Source: a virus. Taken from it: a stretch of DNA of 64,000 nucleotides. Position numbers and translations under genes: made by a program. The DNA is taken from IMG/VR virus record IMGVR_UViG_3300025401_000027, positions 1 through 64,000 of that record. One strand, given 5' to 3'. Positions 10,103 to 20,280 of this stretch are shown one piece after another. Position 1 is the first letter of the stretch, and every line of letters begins with the position of its first letter. A model generated the notes under the pieces. That model did no database searches. It had not been told where the DNA came from and was given only the letters and a program-made list of their open reading frames with translations.

Positions 10103-11011
10103 TTAAACTTTTGTTACCGAATTAAAATTCTTTGTGAAATCTATATTATTTCTTTGTTCTCTAATATCAAATAAAGGTACACCAGTGAAAGCATCTTTAA
10201 TTTCATATAGGTCATATTGTGCAAAGATTTGATTATTAAAGTTATATATTGTATAAATTCCATCTTCTGTGGATTTACTTTGATTACCAAATATACCGTA
10301 GGCAAGTGTTTCAATATCATAATTAACTAATTCAATTTCAACCATAATAGGGTTAAAAAATGTATTAGTAATAATTACATTTTGATTTGGTTGTCCAATA
10401 AATGGAAATACATTCGGATTTACACTTGATGCTGAATTTGGGGTAATAGTACAAAAAACTAATGTTGAATTATCATTAAAACGATATCTAACAGCCTTTT
10501 GGTTTGAATTAGTTAAGTTTTGATTTACAACTTCAGCACGATTATTAGATGTTATAATCGTAAAGGTATTATTAACTTTACTATCAGATTTTGTTGTATC
10601 TAAATATTCAATTCTATAACCAATAAGACCATTATTTGCAAATCTATTAGCTAAATTTGTTGGTATAATTGATGAATCAAATACTAAACCTCTAACATCT
10701 GGATATGCTGACAAAACACCAACATCCGTGATTGTTGTTCTAATTTCAATTGGTTTAATTATAACCGTATAAATACCAGCAGTATTAAATATTGATACTG
10801 GTAATTTAAGTGTATATAACCCACCAAACATTTCAAACCCACCATTTGTATTATTTGGATTATTAACCTTTATTAAAACATCACTTGAATTAGCTATTTT
10901 AGTTAATCCATTGCTTTGTTTGTCCCTTGAAGGGGTATAAGTATAAAAGACTTCGATATCATCTGTTGATACATCCGATGGTCTAACTATGCCATAAGTT
11001 CCTGTTGCCAT
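10103..11011 (-). CDS. Unrecognised tail/baseplate-region protein
   Basis: The protein has 302 residues (MATGTYGIVRPSDVSTDDIE...), is beta-rich and has no membrane segment or catalytic motif. Its stop lies two bases before the start of the 684-residue gene. A phrase near the N-terminus, DVSTDDIEVFYTYTPSRD, and the absence of cysteines fit a soluble virion component. A baseplate role is inferred purely from its place in the tightly packed run of structural genes. Confidence 0.5.
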   Translation of the reverse strand: MATGTYGIVRPSDVSTDDIEVFYTYTPSRDKQSNGLTKIANSSDVLIKVNNPNNTNGGFEMFGGLYTLKLPVSIFNTAGIYTVIIKPIEIRTTITDVGVLSAYPDVRGLVFDSSIIPTNLANRFANNGLIGYRIEYLDTTKSDSKVNNTFTIITSNNRAEVVNQNLTNSNQKAVRYRFNDNSTLVFCTITPNSASSVNPNVFPFIGQPNQNVIITNTFFNPIMVEIELVNYDIETLAYGIFGNQSKSTEDGIYTIYNFNNQIFAQYDLYEIKDAFTGVPLFDIREQRNNIDFTKNFNSVTKV

Positions 11012-11031
11012 ATTTTATTTTTTTTATTTTT

Positions 11032-11775
11032 TTATGTTGTTGTTAAATTAAAATATCCGTTACCATACCTTTCCAATTCGCCTAAATTAGTTACTTCAGA
11101 TAATTTTAAGTGTGGTTCAAATACGTTTGTTATTCCTCTGTCAATAAAAACATCACTATTAACTACTGGTACAGAAGTTATTCCAAATGTGTAATCATTT
11201 ATTTTTGTTAATGCTGATAATGATATATTTGTTTCATTCCATCCTTGTCCAATATATGATATATGTGTTAAATTTGTGGCACTATAGTCTTGATATAAAA
11301 GACCACTTTTTTGATTAGTATTACCAATATTTGGGTCATCTTTATCGGTACCAAATACATATGTTATTGGGTCCGAAATGGACGTTACCCTATCAACACC
11401 GTTAATTGTATTACCCTTAAAATCAATATATGTCTCAGAATTTACATTAAAACCAACCTGATATGGGGATTTTGAACTATATGTTCTAACATCTGTTAAA
11501 TGTGATTCTGTACGACCAGTAACTAATTTATTATTTGTTGTATAAAAATCATAAACTTTAACACCAACTTTTTTTACATTATAGTCGTTTATGTTTTGTG
11601 TATATGAACTACTAGAAATATAATCAATATCTGTAAAAATACCTAAATTTTCAATGTCTTGAGTTAACATTACATTAATATAGAAAGAAGTTGCTGTAAT
11701 AGTTCCATAGGTTGGACTATTATAATTTCTATCTGTCGATTCTTCTAACGATATTTGTCTTTTTATTAATTCCAT
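11032..11775 (-). CDS. Unrecognised tail/baseplate-region protein
   Basis: The protein has 247 residues and begins MELIKRQISLEESTDRNYNS. It is Thr/Tyr/Asn rich, predicted mostly beta, and without cysteines. The start ATG overlaps the stop of the upstream 289-residue gene by one base (TAATG), which shows translational coupling. I do not recognise the family. The context argues for a minor structural protein of the baseplate or fibre network. Confidence 0.5.
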   Translation of the reverse strand: MELIKRQISLEESTDRNYNSPTYGTITATSFYINVMLTQDIENLGIFTDIDYISSSSYTQNINDYNVKKVGVKVYDFYTTNNKLVTGRTESHLTDVRTYSSKSPYQVGFNVNSETYIDFKGNTINGVDRVTSISDPITYVFGTDKDDPNIGNTNQKSGLLYQDYSATNLTHISYIGQGWNETNISLSALTKINDYTFGITSVPVVNSDVFIDRGITNVFEPHLKLSEVTNLGELERYGNGYFNLTTT

Positions 11776-12644
11776 TACAACGATTGTATTTGATAAAGAT
11801 TTACAGTAATATTTGGTAAATTAGGTATATTATTGTTAATAAATACATTACTTGAGTAAGTATTATCAATTTCATAATAATAACCAAATTCGTTTTTATA
11901 AAGCTTATATCTAGTGTATAATTTATTAACCAACTCATCAATTGTATATGGCTTTTTTTCAGTCATTAAGTTAATTGTTTTACCATTTTTAGCGTTAAAA
12001 AAACTAGCTTTCATATACAAGTATTTTGATGGTGTTAAATAATAATCACTCTTATAATCATAAATATTATAACCTTCATAAAATCCATTATTTATTTTTA
12101 AAGGGTTAGAAACTATTAATCTTACTGGAATTGCTGAAGCTAATTTTGGATGACCAACTGAATAATTAATTGACTGAGCAGCTGTTGAATCTAAAAAATC
12201 ACCATTATTTCCTTTATTTAAACCACAATACATTTCAATTTCAGTAACTAAATTTTGTGTTAACGTATTATCACTATCATAAAAACCTAAATACAAATAA
12301 CTTTGTAAAAAGTAATTTCTTTCGTATTTAATATCATCATCAGTGAAGTCAATATTTGAATAATATGTTGGTGATAATATTGTATTACCAGTTAAAAAAT
12401 TTACCGTATATGTTATTTGATTAACAGGTCCAGTATTATTTTGAACATTTGAAAATGGTTTAAATTTAATCTTTTCATAATCTAAAATTGGATTAATTGA
12501 TTCTTGAACTTGTTCATTAACAAAATTATTTTGAATAGCTTCACTATTATCAATAGGTTCAAATTTTAATGTAATTGGTATATTAATCGTACTTGCTGTC
12601 GTACCACTAGCAAATATACTTGGATTTATTTGATATTTTAACAT
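11775..12644 (-). CDS. Unrecognised tail/baseplate-region protein
   Basis: The protein has 289 residues and begins MLKYQINPSIFASGTTASTI. It is acidic to neutral, beta-rich at the N-terminus, with a more helical, Tyr/Lys-rich segment at residues about 200-260 (YLYMKASFFNAKNGKTINLM). Its start lies just inside the end of the upstream 557-residue gene. No family is recognised; it is probably a structural partner of the adjacent genes. Confidence 0.5.
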   Translation of the reverse strand: MLKYQINPSIFASGTTASTINIPITLKFEPIDNSEAIQNNFVNEQVQESINPILDYEKIKFKPFSNVQNNTGPVNQITYTVNFLTGNTILSPTYYSNIDFTDDDIKYERNYFLQSYLYLGFYDSDNTLTQNLVTEIEMYCGLNKGNNGDFLDSTAAQSINYSVGHPKLASAIPVRLIVSNPLKINNGFYEGYNIYDYKSDYYLTPSKYLYMKASFFNAKNGKTINLMTEKKPYTIDELVNKLYTRYKLYKNEFGYYYEIDNTYSSNVFINNNIPNLPNITVNLYQIQSL

Positions 12645-14311
12645 ATTGTTTCTGCTGATTTTATTTTAAAATGTGGTGGTGTTGCTTTACCTATTGGGTC
12701 TGCTGGAAATGTAGAATAAAATAAACCCCATTCATCAAAAGCATCTTGTCTTCTTATAATAAATTCATAATTTTGATATATATAATGATTACCATTTAAA
12801 AACGGATAATTTAATACTGGTTGATTAATATCAATATAACCGATGTCTAAAAAGTCTCGCCAAATGTATCTACCATCACTTAAACTTTCAGCATAAATTG
12901 GAATACCAGTTGTTGAACCAGAATTACCTTGTTCAACATAACTACTAAATTGTCTTATATTAATTATGTTATGCGCCTTATAATAATAACCTTCTGGTCT
13001 TGGACCACCAGCAATAATCCCATTTGTTGTTTCTCTATTTATTGTATTAAATCTATATTGAACATCGCTTAAAATTACTTCTTGAATGGTCGTTGTATTA
13101 TATTCAACAACATCACCATAAAAATCTGAATTTGATATTAATACATTTGATTCTAATGACGCTGATGATGATACTTTCCAATCACTTACATTATGTATTT
13201 TTTGTACAACAGTAACAGCTGATAGATATGGTATAACACTATTAAAAACGTCAATAAATGGTACCTCAAGTCCTGATGAAATATTAGAAAAAATACCGTT
13301 TGAATCCGTTTTAATAGTTGTTAAGTATAATTGACTTAATGGTCTACCTAAATTATCATTAAGGCCATTTACATCAATTTCTTCATTAAAAATAAATTGT
13401 GTAATTTCATCAGTAAATATGGTTTCAGAAAATCCTAATTTATAAATGTCGTAATCACCGAATTCAACTTGTTTACCAGCTTTCGTATTAACTTTTTTAA
13501 ATTTCCTAAAATAATAAGTTGATGGAACATCATTATAAATTTTTGACATTCTGCTATTTTGACCAACAGAAATATCAATTATATCAATACAGAAAAAATT
13601 ATTTTTATATGAACCGTCATCTAAACCAACTCTTTTAATATCATAAATTCCATCATTGGTTGTACCAGATAATTGAACAGAATCACCAACTGATAAGTTA
13701 TGTGAAACTGGTACATAAAGTGCTGTCATTGGCTTACCACCTACAATTACATTTGTTGCCGTAACAATCAATAAACCACCATTAATTAAATAATGTGTTG
13801 TGTCAGCTGAATATGGATAGGTTATTGTTAAATACCAATTATTAATACCATGATTTGTCATGTCTGGTAAGAATGAAAATCTTTCACGTTTAGGTTCCAT
13901 ATCAATAAATTGACATAAAGAAGCACTTGTAAAACCAGTATTATAATAACCATACCAACCCTCAATTTCTTTTAAATTATTACTTAATGATTCTGGATAT
14001 GTCAAATTTGTATCACTTACAGCTAAATTAATATCAATAAATACTGGTGAATTAAATATTTCCCATGAATCTGGGCCAGTAATATTAAATAAAACATTTG
14101 ATATTATTGGGTTTATTTTACCTAAAAGTCTATAATAGGTACATGCTTGTCTTTCAGTATTAAACTGAGTTGTAAGGTCTAAAACACTATTTATATCATT
14201 ATCAGGTATAAGTTTTCCACTACCATTAATTTCAATATTGGTATATACATCTGTATTAACAGATGTTTTAGATTCACTAGAACCTAATAATTGAGAAATC
14301 CTATTATCCAT
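12638..14311 (-). CDS. Unrecognised tail/baseplate protein
   Basis: An open frame extends up to a TTG at 14341, inside the upstream gene. The ATG at 14309-14311 (MDNRISQLLGSSESKTSVNT) is the better start because it leaves a two-base gap to the upstream stop and gives a 557-residue protein. A stretch near residues 200-235 (VPVSHNLSVGDSVQLSGTTN) reads like an SH3- or KOW-like beta barrel, of the kind seen in baseplate spokes. The remainder is beta-rich without cysteine clusters. Virion location is inferred from the operon. Confidence 0.5.
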   Translation of the reverse strand: MDNRISQLLGSSESKTSVNTDVYTNIEINGSGKLIPDNDINSVLDLTTQFNTERQACTYYRLLGKINPIISNVLFNITGPDSWEIFNSPVFIDINLAVSDTNLTYPESLSNNLKEIEGWYGYYNTGFTSASLCQFIDMEPKRERFSFLPDMTNHGINNWYLTITYPYSADTTHYLINGGLLIVTATNVIVGGKPMTALYVPVSHNLSVGDSVQLSGTTNDGIYDIKRVGLDDGSYKNNFFCIDIIDISVGQNSRMSKIYNDVPSTYYFRKFKKVNTKAGKQVEFGDYDIYKLGFSETIFTDEITQFIFNEEIDVNGLNDNLGRPLSQLYLTTIKTDSNGIFSNISSGLEVPFIDVFNSVIPYLSAVTVVQKIHNVSDWKVSSSASLESNVLISNSDFYGDVVEYNTTTIQEVILSDVQYRFNTINRETTNGIIAGGPRPEGYYYKAHNIINIRQFSSYVEQGNSGSTTGIPIYAESLSDGRYIWRDFLDIGYIDINQPVLNYPFLNGNHYIYQNYEFIIRRQDAFDEWGLFYSTFPADPIGKATPPHFKIKSAETIC

Positions 14312-14313
14312 AA

Positions 14314-17300
14314 TTAATAAAATGTTTTTGTTACGGTACAACCATTTGTATCAGTTGCTGTTAACGTAAACGAACCATCAGTTGGTATATTTTCCCAACC
14401 AAAAATACCGTTAAGGTTATTTAAGGCATATGGTGATATATTCCACGTATAAGTTGGTGTTCTCGTTTCACCTTTAGCTGATAAAATATAATTAGGTACC
14501 CCACCAGTTACTAAATTATTTTCGGCAATATATTTTATTACTGTTATTTGTGCATTAGTTTTATTACCACCAATTGTTTTTGTTTGTACATCACCGATAA
14601 ATTTCATTTGTTTAGAACCATTAATTGTTATATTTTCTGTAACTATCGTACCAACGGAGTCTTTAACTGTAACCGTATAATCCCCAGCATATAAATCATT
14701 AAATGAATATATTACATCGGAACTACCGCCACTCAAATAACCATCGGTACTTGTAGCACTAAGTATATAAGGTGCCTTACCACCGTTAATGTTTGGTACA
14801 ATTGAACCACTAGGTACACAACTAGTTGCACTACTATCTGTTTTAGATAATATAACAGTTAATGGTGGTGGTGCGGTTAATTCAAAATTAACCGTTTCAC
14901 TTTGTTTTGGTGAACTCTTATCAACAACTTTTAATACATATGTACCAACATTTAAATTTGTAAATTTACCACCTTGTAAATTTGTTGTTGGTGTAAATGA
15001 TTGATTAGTTTTTGTATTTGTTAAAGAAATAGTATATGGTTCGGTACCACCACTTAAATAATCGATTAATACAATACCATCATTTGAAGTACTAGTTGAT
15101 GGGTTATTAAACACACTATAATACATCGTAAGTCTTTGTGGGCCAGAAATAATAACTTTTCTAGTTACTACGGTTCCAAGACTATCTGTTGCAACTATTT
15201 CATATTGACCATCTATTAAACCAGAAACACTTTGTGTTTGACTTTGTGTTGTACTTATATATGTATTGTTTGGAACATTAGGACCAACTATAATTGTACT
15301 GAATGGTGGGGTACCACCAACAAAACTAAAATTGAACCCACCGTCAGATGCTGTAGGTGTGGATGACGGATAAATATCAACTCTAATATCAAAATTATCA
15401 TTTATATTTGGTGGACAAGCTGTTAAGAAATTACTTTTAAGCTTATCATAAGCTGTTTTACCCTTAACAAGACCGAAATACATATAATATGAACCACCAA
15501 GCAAATTATTATAATTTGCATATTTGGAATATAAACCACCGTTTATATATGGATTTGCGTCAACGCCAAATGAAGTACCATCACTTGGTGCTGATAAACT
15601 AGATATTAAATTTGTTGGGAATGTGCTTATACCAGAACCGTTAATATTTAAAAGAGTGTATGAATCCCTAATATACTTATGTATACTAGCTTGTGGTGGT
15701 TCTGTTAAGTCATATATTTGATTTATGGAAAGTTGTGTAATTGTTGTTGCTGTTGATTCTGGTATATCAACACCAAATTCTGAAATCCTCTTCATATTAA
15801 TTTGGGAAAAATCATCTATTGGGGAAACACCACCACAATCAACTTTAAAAAATAAACCAGTACCAGAATCTGTGCTAAACATACCACTCGTATAAGTTTT
15901 TACAATGTTTACATAATCAAAATTACTATCAACAATAATTGGTGGAATTTTATAACTAGTTGGTGATAAATAATTAATTATTTTTGGAAATGATTGCCAA
16001 TCACAATTAAATATTGCACCTAAATTTGTCATATCAGTAGCAAATAGTTTTCTACCAGTTGTTGTAATAGGACTATAATATAAAGTATTATTAGTATCAG
16101 CAATAATTAATCCTTGATTTATTATTTCTGAACTATTAATTGGTTCTGAAGTTCCATTTGGTATTGAATATGAAATAGTACCATCAACACATGGATTACT
16201 ATCGTTAACGCAATTAGCATCACAATACTTATTTCTACCGTTATTTTTATGTTTATATTTTAATAAGTAACTATACAATGCACCATTAATCCAATCATTA
16301 TAAAAATCCATTTGATAAACATCAAAATTAGTTGCCATACCAACAGCAATACAATTTGACCAATCGTTGGCTTTACCATTTACATAGTCAAATAATGTTG
16401 GGGCGTATCCACTAGAATTATCATCAATATCACATTTTAATTTTATAACAGGAACTATATCTATATTAGTTAAACACCAAGGCGTAATACCTAAAAAATG
16501 AGGGCATAAAATAGTATTAAAAATATTTTGAATAACTAAAAAAATACCAAGGCTAGAGTTAACTGTTGCAACTAAAAATGTTACATATTTAGAAATTAAA
16601 CATATTATACTAAACAATATAAAATTAAAACCAATTTTATATGTTGAATAGTTATTATATGGGAAAAGATTATTTGATTCACATTTATCAGTATCTTTTA
16701 TACCTAAAAATCTATTTTCATTATTTCTATAGTATTTAGGTATAAAATTCTTTACTGTGTATATTTTATTCCAATATAAATCAGTAAAGCTAGAATCCTT
16801 AGTTGTTTGGTCAAAATTTAAATCTAACTCATTATAACTAGCTGGATTATTAGGTACTAAGTAATTAGCTCTAGTCCTTAAACGACCTAAATCACCACTT
16901 TCATTCATACTTATTCTAAACCTAACTCTACTTCTTGTTGGGATACCAATATTTGGGTCAGATGATGGAATAAGACTACCATCTTCAGCTGTAACAACAT
17001 AATCTAAATTCATCGGTATTTGATACGCCCAAGCACCATTATTATCAATAACTTGTCCACCATTAACATCGAATGATTCAATTTGATTTTCTTGTGTTTT
17101 TCTAATCATTTCAATCATCCCAGGCCCAGTCTCTTGTTGGCACATTATACCCATTTTTTTTCTAGGTATACAACGTTTATCAACACTGTTTTTTTCATGG
17201 TCACCAAAGATACCACCCATAAAGATAGCTGCTGGGGTTATGTTATAATTCATGTCAAAATCTAAACGATTTATACCAATTTGACAATTATTTTGGTCAC

Positions 17301-17985
17301 CCCAAAATGGTTGAACATTAACTGAAGCATTAGCTGTTTTTATTTGTGGTAATGAATTTAAATTTGTGTTTGCTTTAAATTTAGTTGGACTATAAAACAT
17401 TGATGGTGGTGCTCCTTGACTAATAAGGTCATAAGGTCTTTGTGATGCAATTCCAATGTTTGATATATCCATATCGACATGTACGGTATGGTTACCTAAT
17501 GGAACACCAAAAATCATAAAATCACCAGCATAATTTGTTATGCTTGTAAATTGATAATACTTTTTATAAACATAAAGCATATCATCGTTATCTAAGATTT
17601 CTCTTTTAGTTGGGAAGGTACCTACTGTTGTATAACAAGGGTCTTGACTATCTGAAATACTAGGCAATAAATTATACCTAATACCATCACTATTTTTATC
17701 ATTAACCGTTGTATATGGGTATAACCCACTAATTATTGGGTCTGTACTATCTGTGTCATCTAAGGGTATAAAAATAGAAACCTTAACATTTGGAACACCA
17801 AATCCAGAATTAATTACAACTCTACCAACAACAACACCATAATCGGCACAAAAATTTTGATAAACATTATCTTGTGTTATTTTTAAAGAAAGTACTTGAA
17901 TAAAATCAAAATCTTGCTCAATTTTAACATTTAAATACTTATCTGAACCATTTGGTGTTGTTTTAATTCTTATTGTATCTGACAT
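14314..17985 (-). CDS. Large tail protein: N-terminal beta sandwich, hydrophobic core, C-terminal SprB-like repeats
   Basis: The protein has 1223 residues. Residues about 45-180 (VVVGRVVINSGFGVPNVKVS, then DFMIFGVPLGNHTVHVDMD) look like a carboxypeptidase-regulatory or transthyretin-like beta sandwich. Residues about 448-500 are strikingly hydrophobic (FILFSIICLISKYVTFLVA, then a second run to IFNTILC) and could form two membrane-spanning helices, which is odd for a tail protein. Residues about 850-1223 hold about four SprB/PKD-like repeats marked by 'GG(T/K)(P/E/A)P(F/Y)' and 'L..G.Y...(A/V)TDS.G'. It lies next to the small membrane-protein gene 17987-18298. An adhesin or membrane-engaging baseplate protein is plausible but not demonstrated. 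Confidence 0.6.
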   Translation of the reverse strand: MSDTIRIKTTPNGSDKYLNVKIEQDFDFIQVLSLKITQDNVYQNFCADYGVVVGRVVINSGFGVPNVKVSIFIPLDDTDSTDPIISGLYPYTTVNDKNSDGIRYNLLPSISDSQDPCYTTVGTFPTKREILDNDDMLYVYKKYYQFTSITNYAGDFMIFGVPLGNHTVHVDMDISNIGIASQRPYDLISQGAPPSMFYSPTKFKANTNLNSLPQIKTANASVNVQPFWGDQNNCQIGINRLDFDMNYNITPAAIFMGGIFGDHEKNSVDKRCIPRKKMGIMCQQETGPGMIEMIRKTQENQIESFDVNGGQVIDNNGAWAYQIPMNLDYVVTAEDGSLIPSSDPNIGIPTRSRVRFRISMNESGDLGRLRTRANYLVPNNPASYNELDLNFDQTTKDSSFTDLYWNKIYTVKNFIPKYYRNNENRFLGIKDTDKCESNNLFPYNNYSTYKIGFNFILFSIICLISKYVTFLVATVNSSLGIFLVIQNIFNTILCPHFLGITPWCLTNIDIVPVIKLKCDIDDNSSGYAPTLFDYVNGKANDWSNCIAVGMATNFDVYQMDFYNDWINGALYSYLLKYKHKNNGRNKYCDANCVNDSNPCVDGTISYSIPNGTSEPINSSEIINQGLIIADTNNTLYYSPITTTGRKLFATDMTNLGAIFNCDWQSFPKIINYLSPTSYKIPPIIVDSNFDYVNIVKTYTSGMFSTDSGTGLFFKVDCGGVSPIDDFSQINMKRISEFGVDIPESTATTITQLSINQIYDLTEPPQASIHKYIRDSYTLLNINGSGISTFPTNLISSLSAPSDGTSFGVDANPYINGGLYSKYANYNNLLGGSYYMYFGLVKGKTAYDKLKSNFLTACPPNINDNFDIRVDIYPSSTPTASDGGFNFSFVGGTPPFSTIIVGPNVPNNTYISTTQSQTQSVSGLIDGQYEIVATDSLGTVVTRKVIISGPQRLTMYYSVFNNPSTSTSNDGIVLIDYLSGGTEPYTISLTNTKTNQSFTPTTNLQGGKFTNLNVGTYVLKVVDKSSPKQSETVNFELTAPPPLTVILSKTDSSATSCVPSGSIVPNINGGKAPYILSATSTDGYLSGGSSDVIYSFNDLYAGDYTVTVKDSVGTIVTENITINGSKQMKFIGDVQTKTIGGNKTNAQITVIKYIAENNLVTGGVPNYILSAKGETRTPTYTWNISPYALNNLNGIFGWENIPTDGSFTLTATDTNGCTVTKTFY

Positions 17986-17986
17986 T

Positions 17987-18298
17987 TTAATTTATTATTT
18001 CATCTAATTCGTAATCTTCATCATTAAATTCTTCATCAAGAAATTCATCTTCTTCCTCTTCTTTATAAGCATTTTTTAATAACTTACCAACAATTTTCAT
18101 CATACCAGAACCGTTTAAATTACCCTTATTTATAACTATTGTATAAAATAAAACAATAATTGTTATTGGTATAATAAATGGTAATAAAATTAAATATAAA
18201 ATAAATCTAATTGTATAATCAAGAATTATTGACGTTAATGATAATTTTTCATTTTCTGGTAATTCTATAGTACCAGTATTTTTACAATTACAACCCAT
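17987..18298 (-). CDS. Small membrane protein in the baseplate gene cluster
   Basis: The protein has 103 residues. The N-terminus MGCNCKNTG has two cysteines. Residues about 23-58 form one long or two short hydrophobic helices (IRFILYLILLPFIIPITIIV), followed by a strongly acidic tail (EEEEDEFLDEEFNDEDYELD). This architecture is seen in holins, superinfection-immunity proteins and membrane-bound assembly factors. There is no lysis gene beside it, so a holin call is not supported. It lies between gp6 and the 1223-residue protein, whose hydrophobic segment suggests a possible partner. Confidence 0.55.
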   Translation of the reverse strand: MGCNCKNTGTIELPENEKLSLTSIILDYTIRFILYLILLPFIIPITIIVLFYTIVINKGNLNGSGMMKIVGKLLKNAYKEEEEDEFLDEEFNDEDYELDEIIN

Positions 18299-18346
18299 AT
18301 TTTTTTATAACAATATATTAACTTTATATTAAAAGAAAATAATAAT

Positions 18347-20176
18347 TTATGAAACACTTACAGTTATATCCTTATTAGGATATTTAATTTCATACATACA
18401 GTCAGGTTCACCAAAAAGAGTGTATTGTTGACTTATATCAATTTGACCAGTTGTTGCATCTAAAAGTGGTTGTGAAATTTGATTTGATGAATAATCCCCA
18501 CCAACTAAATTATAAACATTTAAATTAATAACATTTAAAACACCAGCAACACTATTTATAGTTTGTATTAAATTAGATAAATAAATATTTTCACCCATTT
18601 GAAAATTATTAATATCCATATAAGTTTTAATATCATTAACTACATTTGCAATTATTTGTGATTGTGGATATGTTTTATCAATATAAATATTAACTTGAAA
18701 TTTCAGGTTAATAATCCTAGCATTGGTTACTTCAATATAATCATTCATCATTCTATAGTCAGAAAGATATGTCGCTATATTCTTTAAAAGTGTACTAGTT
18801 GATGAATTATCAAGGTTACCGTTAGCATTAAGACCTAAGATATAAATTTGAATCTTATTTTGTAATTCAACAACACCAGTTCTAAATGGTGCACCAAATT
18901 GACCATTCATAAGTGCTATTCTTGATTGATAGTCTTTAATGGTTACAGCTCTATTTTGGGCAGAAAAATTATATCTAACTAAGTTCCTTATTTCTTCAAC
19001 AGATGGGGTATCACGACCACCTAAAGCTGGAATAGGATTGTTTACTTTTAATGATGATTTAACAGCATTATTGGTCGTTTGATTAGCACCATTGACTGTC
19101 ATATTAATTAAACCAACGTTATTTATTATACCTTGACCAATATTTGTATCAGCACCACCACCAACTCTATATTTAACAAATAATGTGGTATTTGGACTAA
19201 GTGTTGTACCTAAAGATAAATTATTTATAAAGTCACCAATTTGGTTGATGATGTCAGCACTAATACCAAAACTATATAATGAGCTTGTGTCTTGATTACC
19301 ACCACCAAATATCATTTTCATAAATCCTAAATCTGTATATTCAGTAATAAATTTTTTATTTGTTGTAATGTATTTACCAGGTATAATTGATGGGTTATCA
19401 CTAATTTTATTATAGTCTGGAACAAAAAGAGTATCTTCAGCTAACGCATCAACCTCATACCAAGTATTATTTTCATTTAGAAATTGTTGTGGTGTCGGGT
19501 CTGAAGTGTAATTAGTACCATTAAGAGTAATAACTGAGGTTACAGATAAAACATTATTATCTGGTAAAAAAACTTCAAAAAATGGAACGACATTGCTTGG
19601 TGTAATAACTTGTCTATATATTTTTGTGTAACCATTAATAACAATTTCTCTTTTTGTTACGGAATAATTTATTAGATTATTATTAGAATCATAATTTGGG
19701 ATAATTGTTCTATTAGGTACACCACTAAGATTAAATGGTGATGAGAAATCAATATCATACTGAGTCTCAAATGTTTTACCAGCACCATTAACTTGTGCAC
19801 CAGCTTGAATAATTGGTGCGTATGAAACGTCAAAAGTTGTTCCGAATACTGGTAACGTTACGGTAAAATCTACAATTGTTGCTGATGGACGTGTATTTGG
19901 AATTTTTAAACCAAATGTCCTAGCCATAGAAAGTACTGAACTTTTTTGTTGTGCATAGTCAATTTGTGCTTCTTGAAACATTCTATCCGTATTAAAAGAT
20001 AACATGTCTCCTACGGCAGCATTAAGTTCTAAAAGCATCATACCGATTGAAGCATCGTTAAAATCATTAAAAATACTTGGGTAGTATTGTTTAACCATAT
20101 TAACTAAATCAGTTCTTATATCTGAGAAATTCCTACTAGTATAATTAACTCTTTGTGAAATATTTGCTTGTGCCAT
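18347..20176 (-). CDS. gp6: Baseplate wedge protein gp6 / baseplate J family
   Basis: The protein has 609 residues, close to the T4 gp6 size. The diagnostic region is at residues about 385-440: a GGRDTPSVEEIRNLVRYNFS stretch followed by 'AQNRAVTIKDYQSRI', the conserved baseplate-J/gp6 motif. The N-terminus (SRNFSDIRTDLVNMVKQYYP) also fits this family. In T4, gp6 dimers form the inner ring of the baseplate wedge. The adjacent gp25 gene lies just upstream, as expected for wedge genes. A TATTTATA element precedes the start by 13 bases. Confidence 0.85.
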   Translation of the reverse strand: MAQANISQRVNYTSRNFSDIRTDLVNMVKQYYPSIFNDFNDASIGMMLLELNAAVGDMLSFNTDRMFQEAQIDYAQQKSSVLSMARTFGLKIPNTRPSATIVDFTVTLPVFGTTFDVSYAPIIQAGAQVNGAGKTFETQYDIDFSSPFNLSGVPNRTIIPNYDSNNNLINYSVTKREIVINGYTKIYRQVITPSNVVPFFEVFLPDNNVLSVTSVITLNGTNYTSDPTPQQFLNENNTWYEVDALAEDTLFVPDYNKISDNPSIIPGKYITTNKKFITEYTDLGFMKMIFGGGNQDTSSLYSFGISADIINQIGDFINNLSLGTTLSPNTTLFVKYRVGGGADTNIGQGIINNVGLINMTVNGANQTTNNAVKSSLKVNNPIPALGGRDTPSVEEIRNLVRYNFSAQNRAVTIKDYQSRIALMNGQFGAPFRTGVVELQNKIQIYILGLNANGNLDNSSTSTLLKNIATYLSDYRMMNDYIEVTNARIINLKFQVNIYIDKTYPQSQIIANVVNDIKTYMDINNFQMGENIYLSNLIQTINSVAGVLNVINLNVYNLVGGDYSSNQISQPLLDATTGQIDISQQYTLFGEPDCMYEIKYPNKDITVSVS

Positions 20177-20280
20177 GAATATATTTTATTATAAATATAA
20201 ACATAAAGAAAAAATTGTAAATTACATTATTTCTAACATATTTTCAAATATTTATTCTTTTATAAAAACTATATTAATCT

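Noticed and set aside
17987-18298. Holin
   Set aside because: It has a membrane helix but no neighbouring endolysin, and the acidic C-terminus and baseplate context are not diagnostic.
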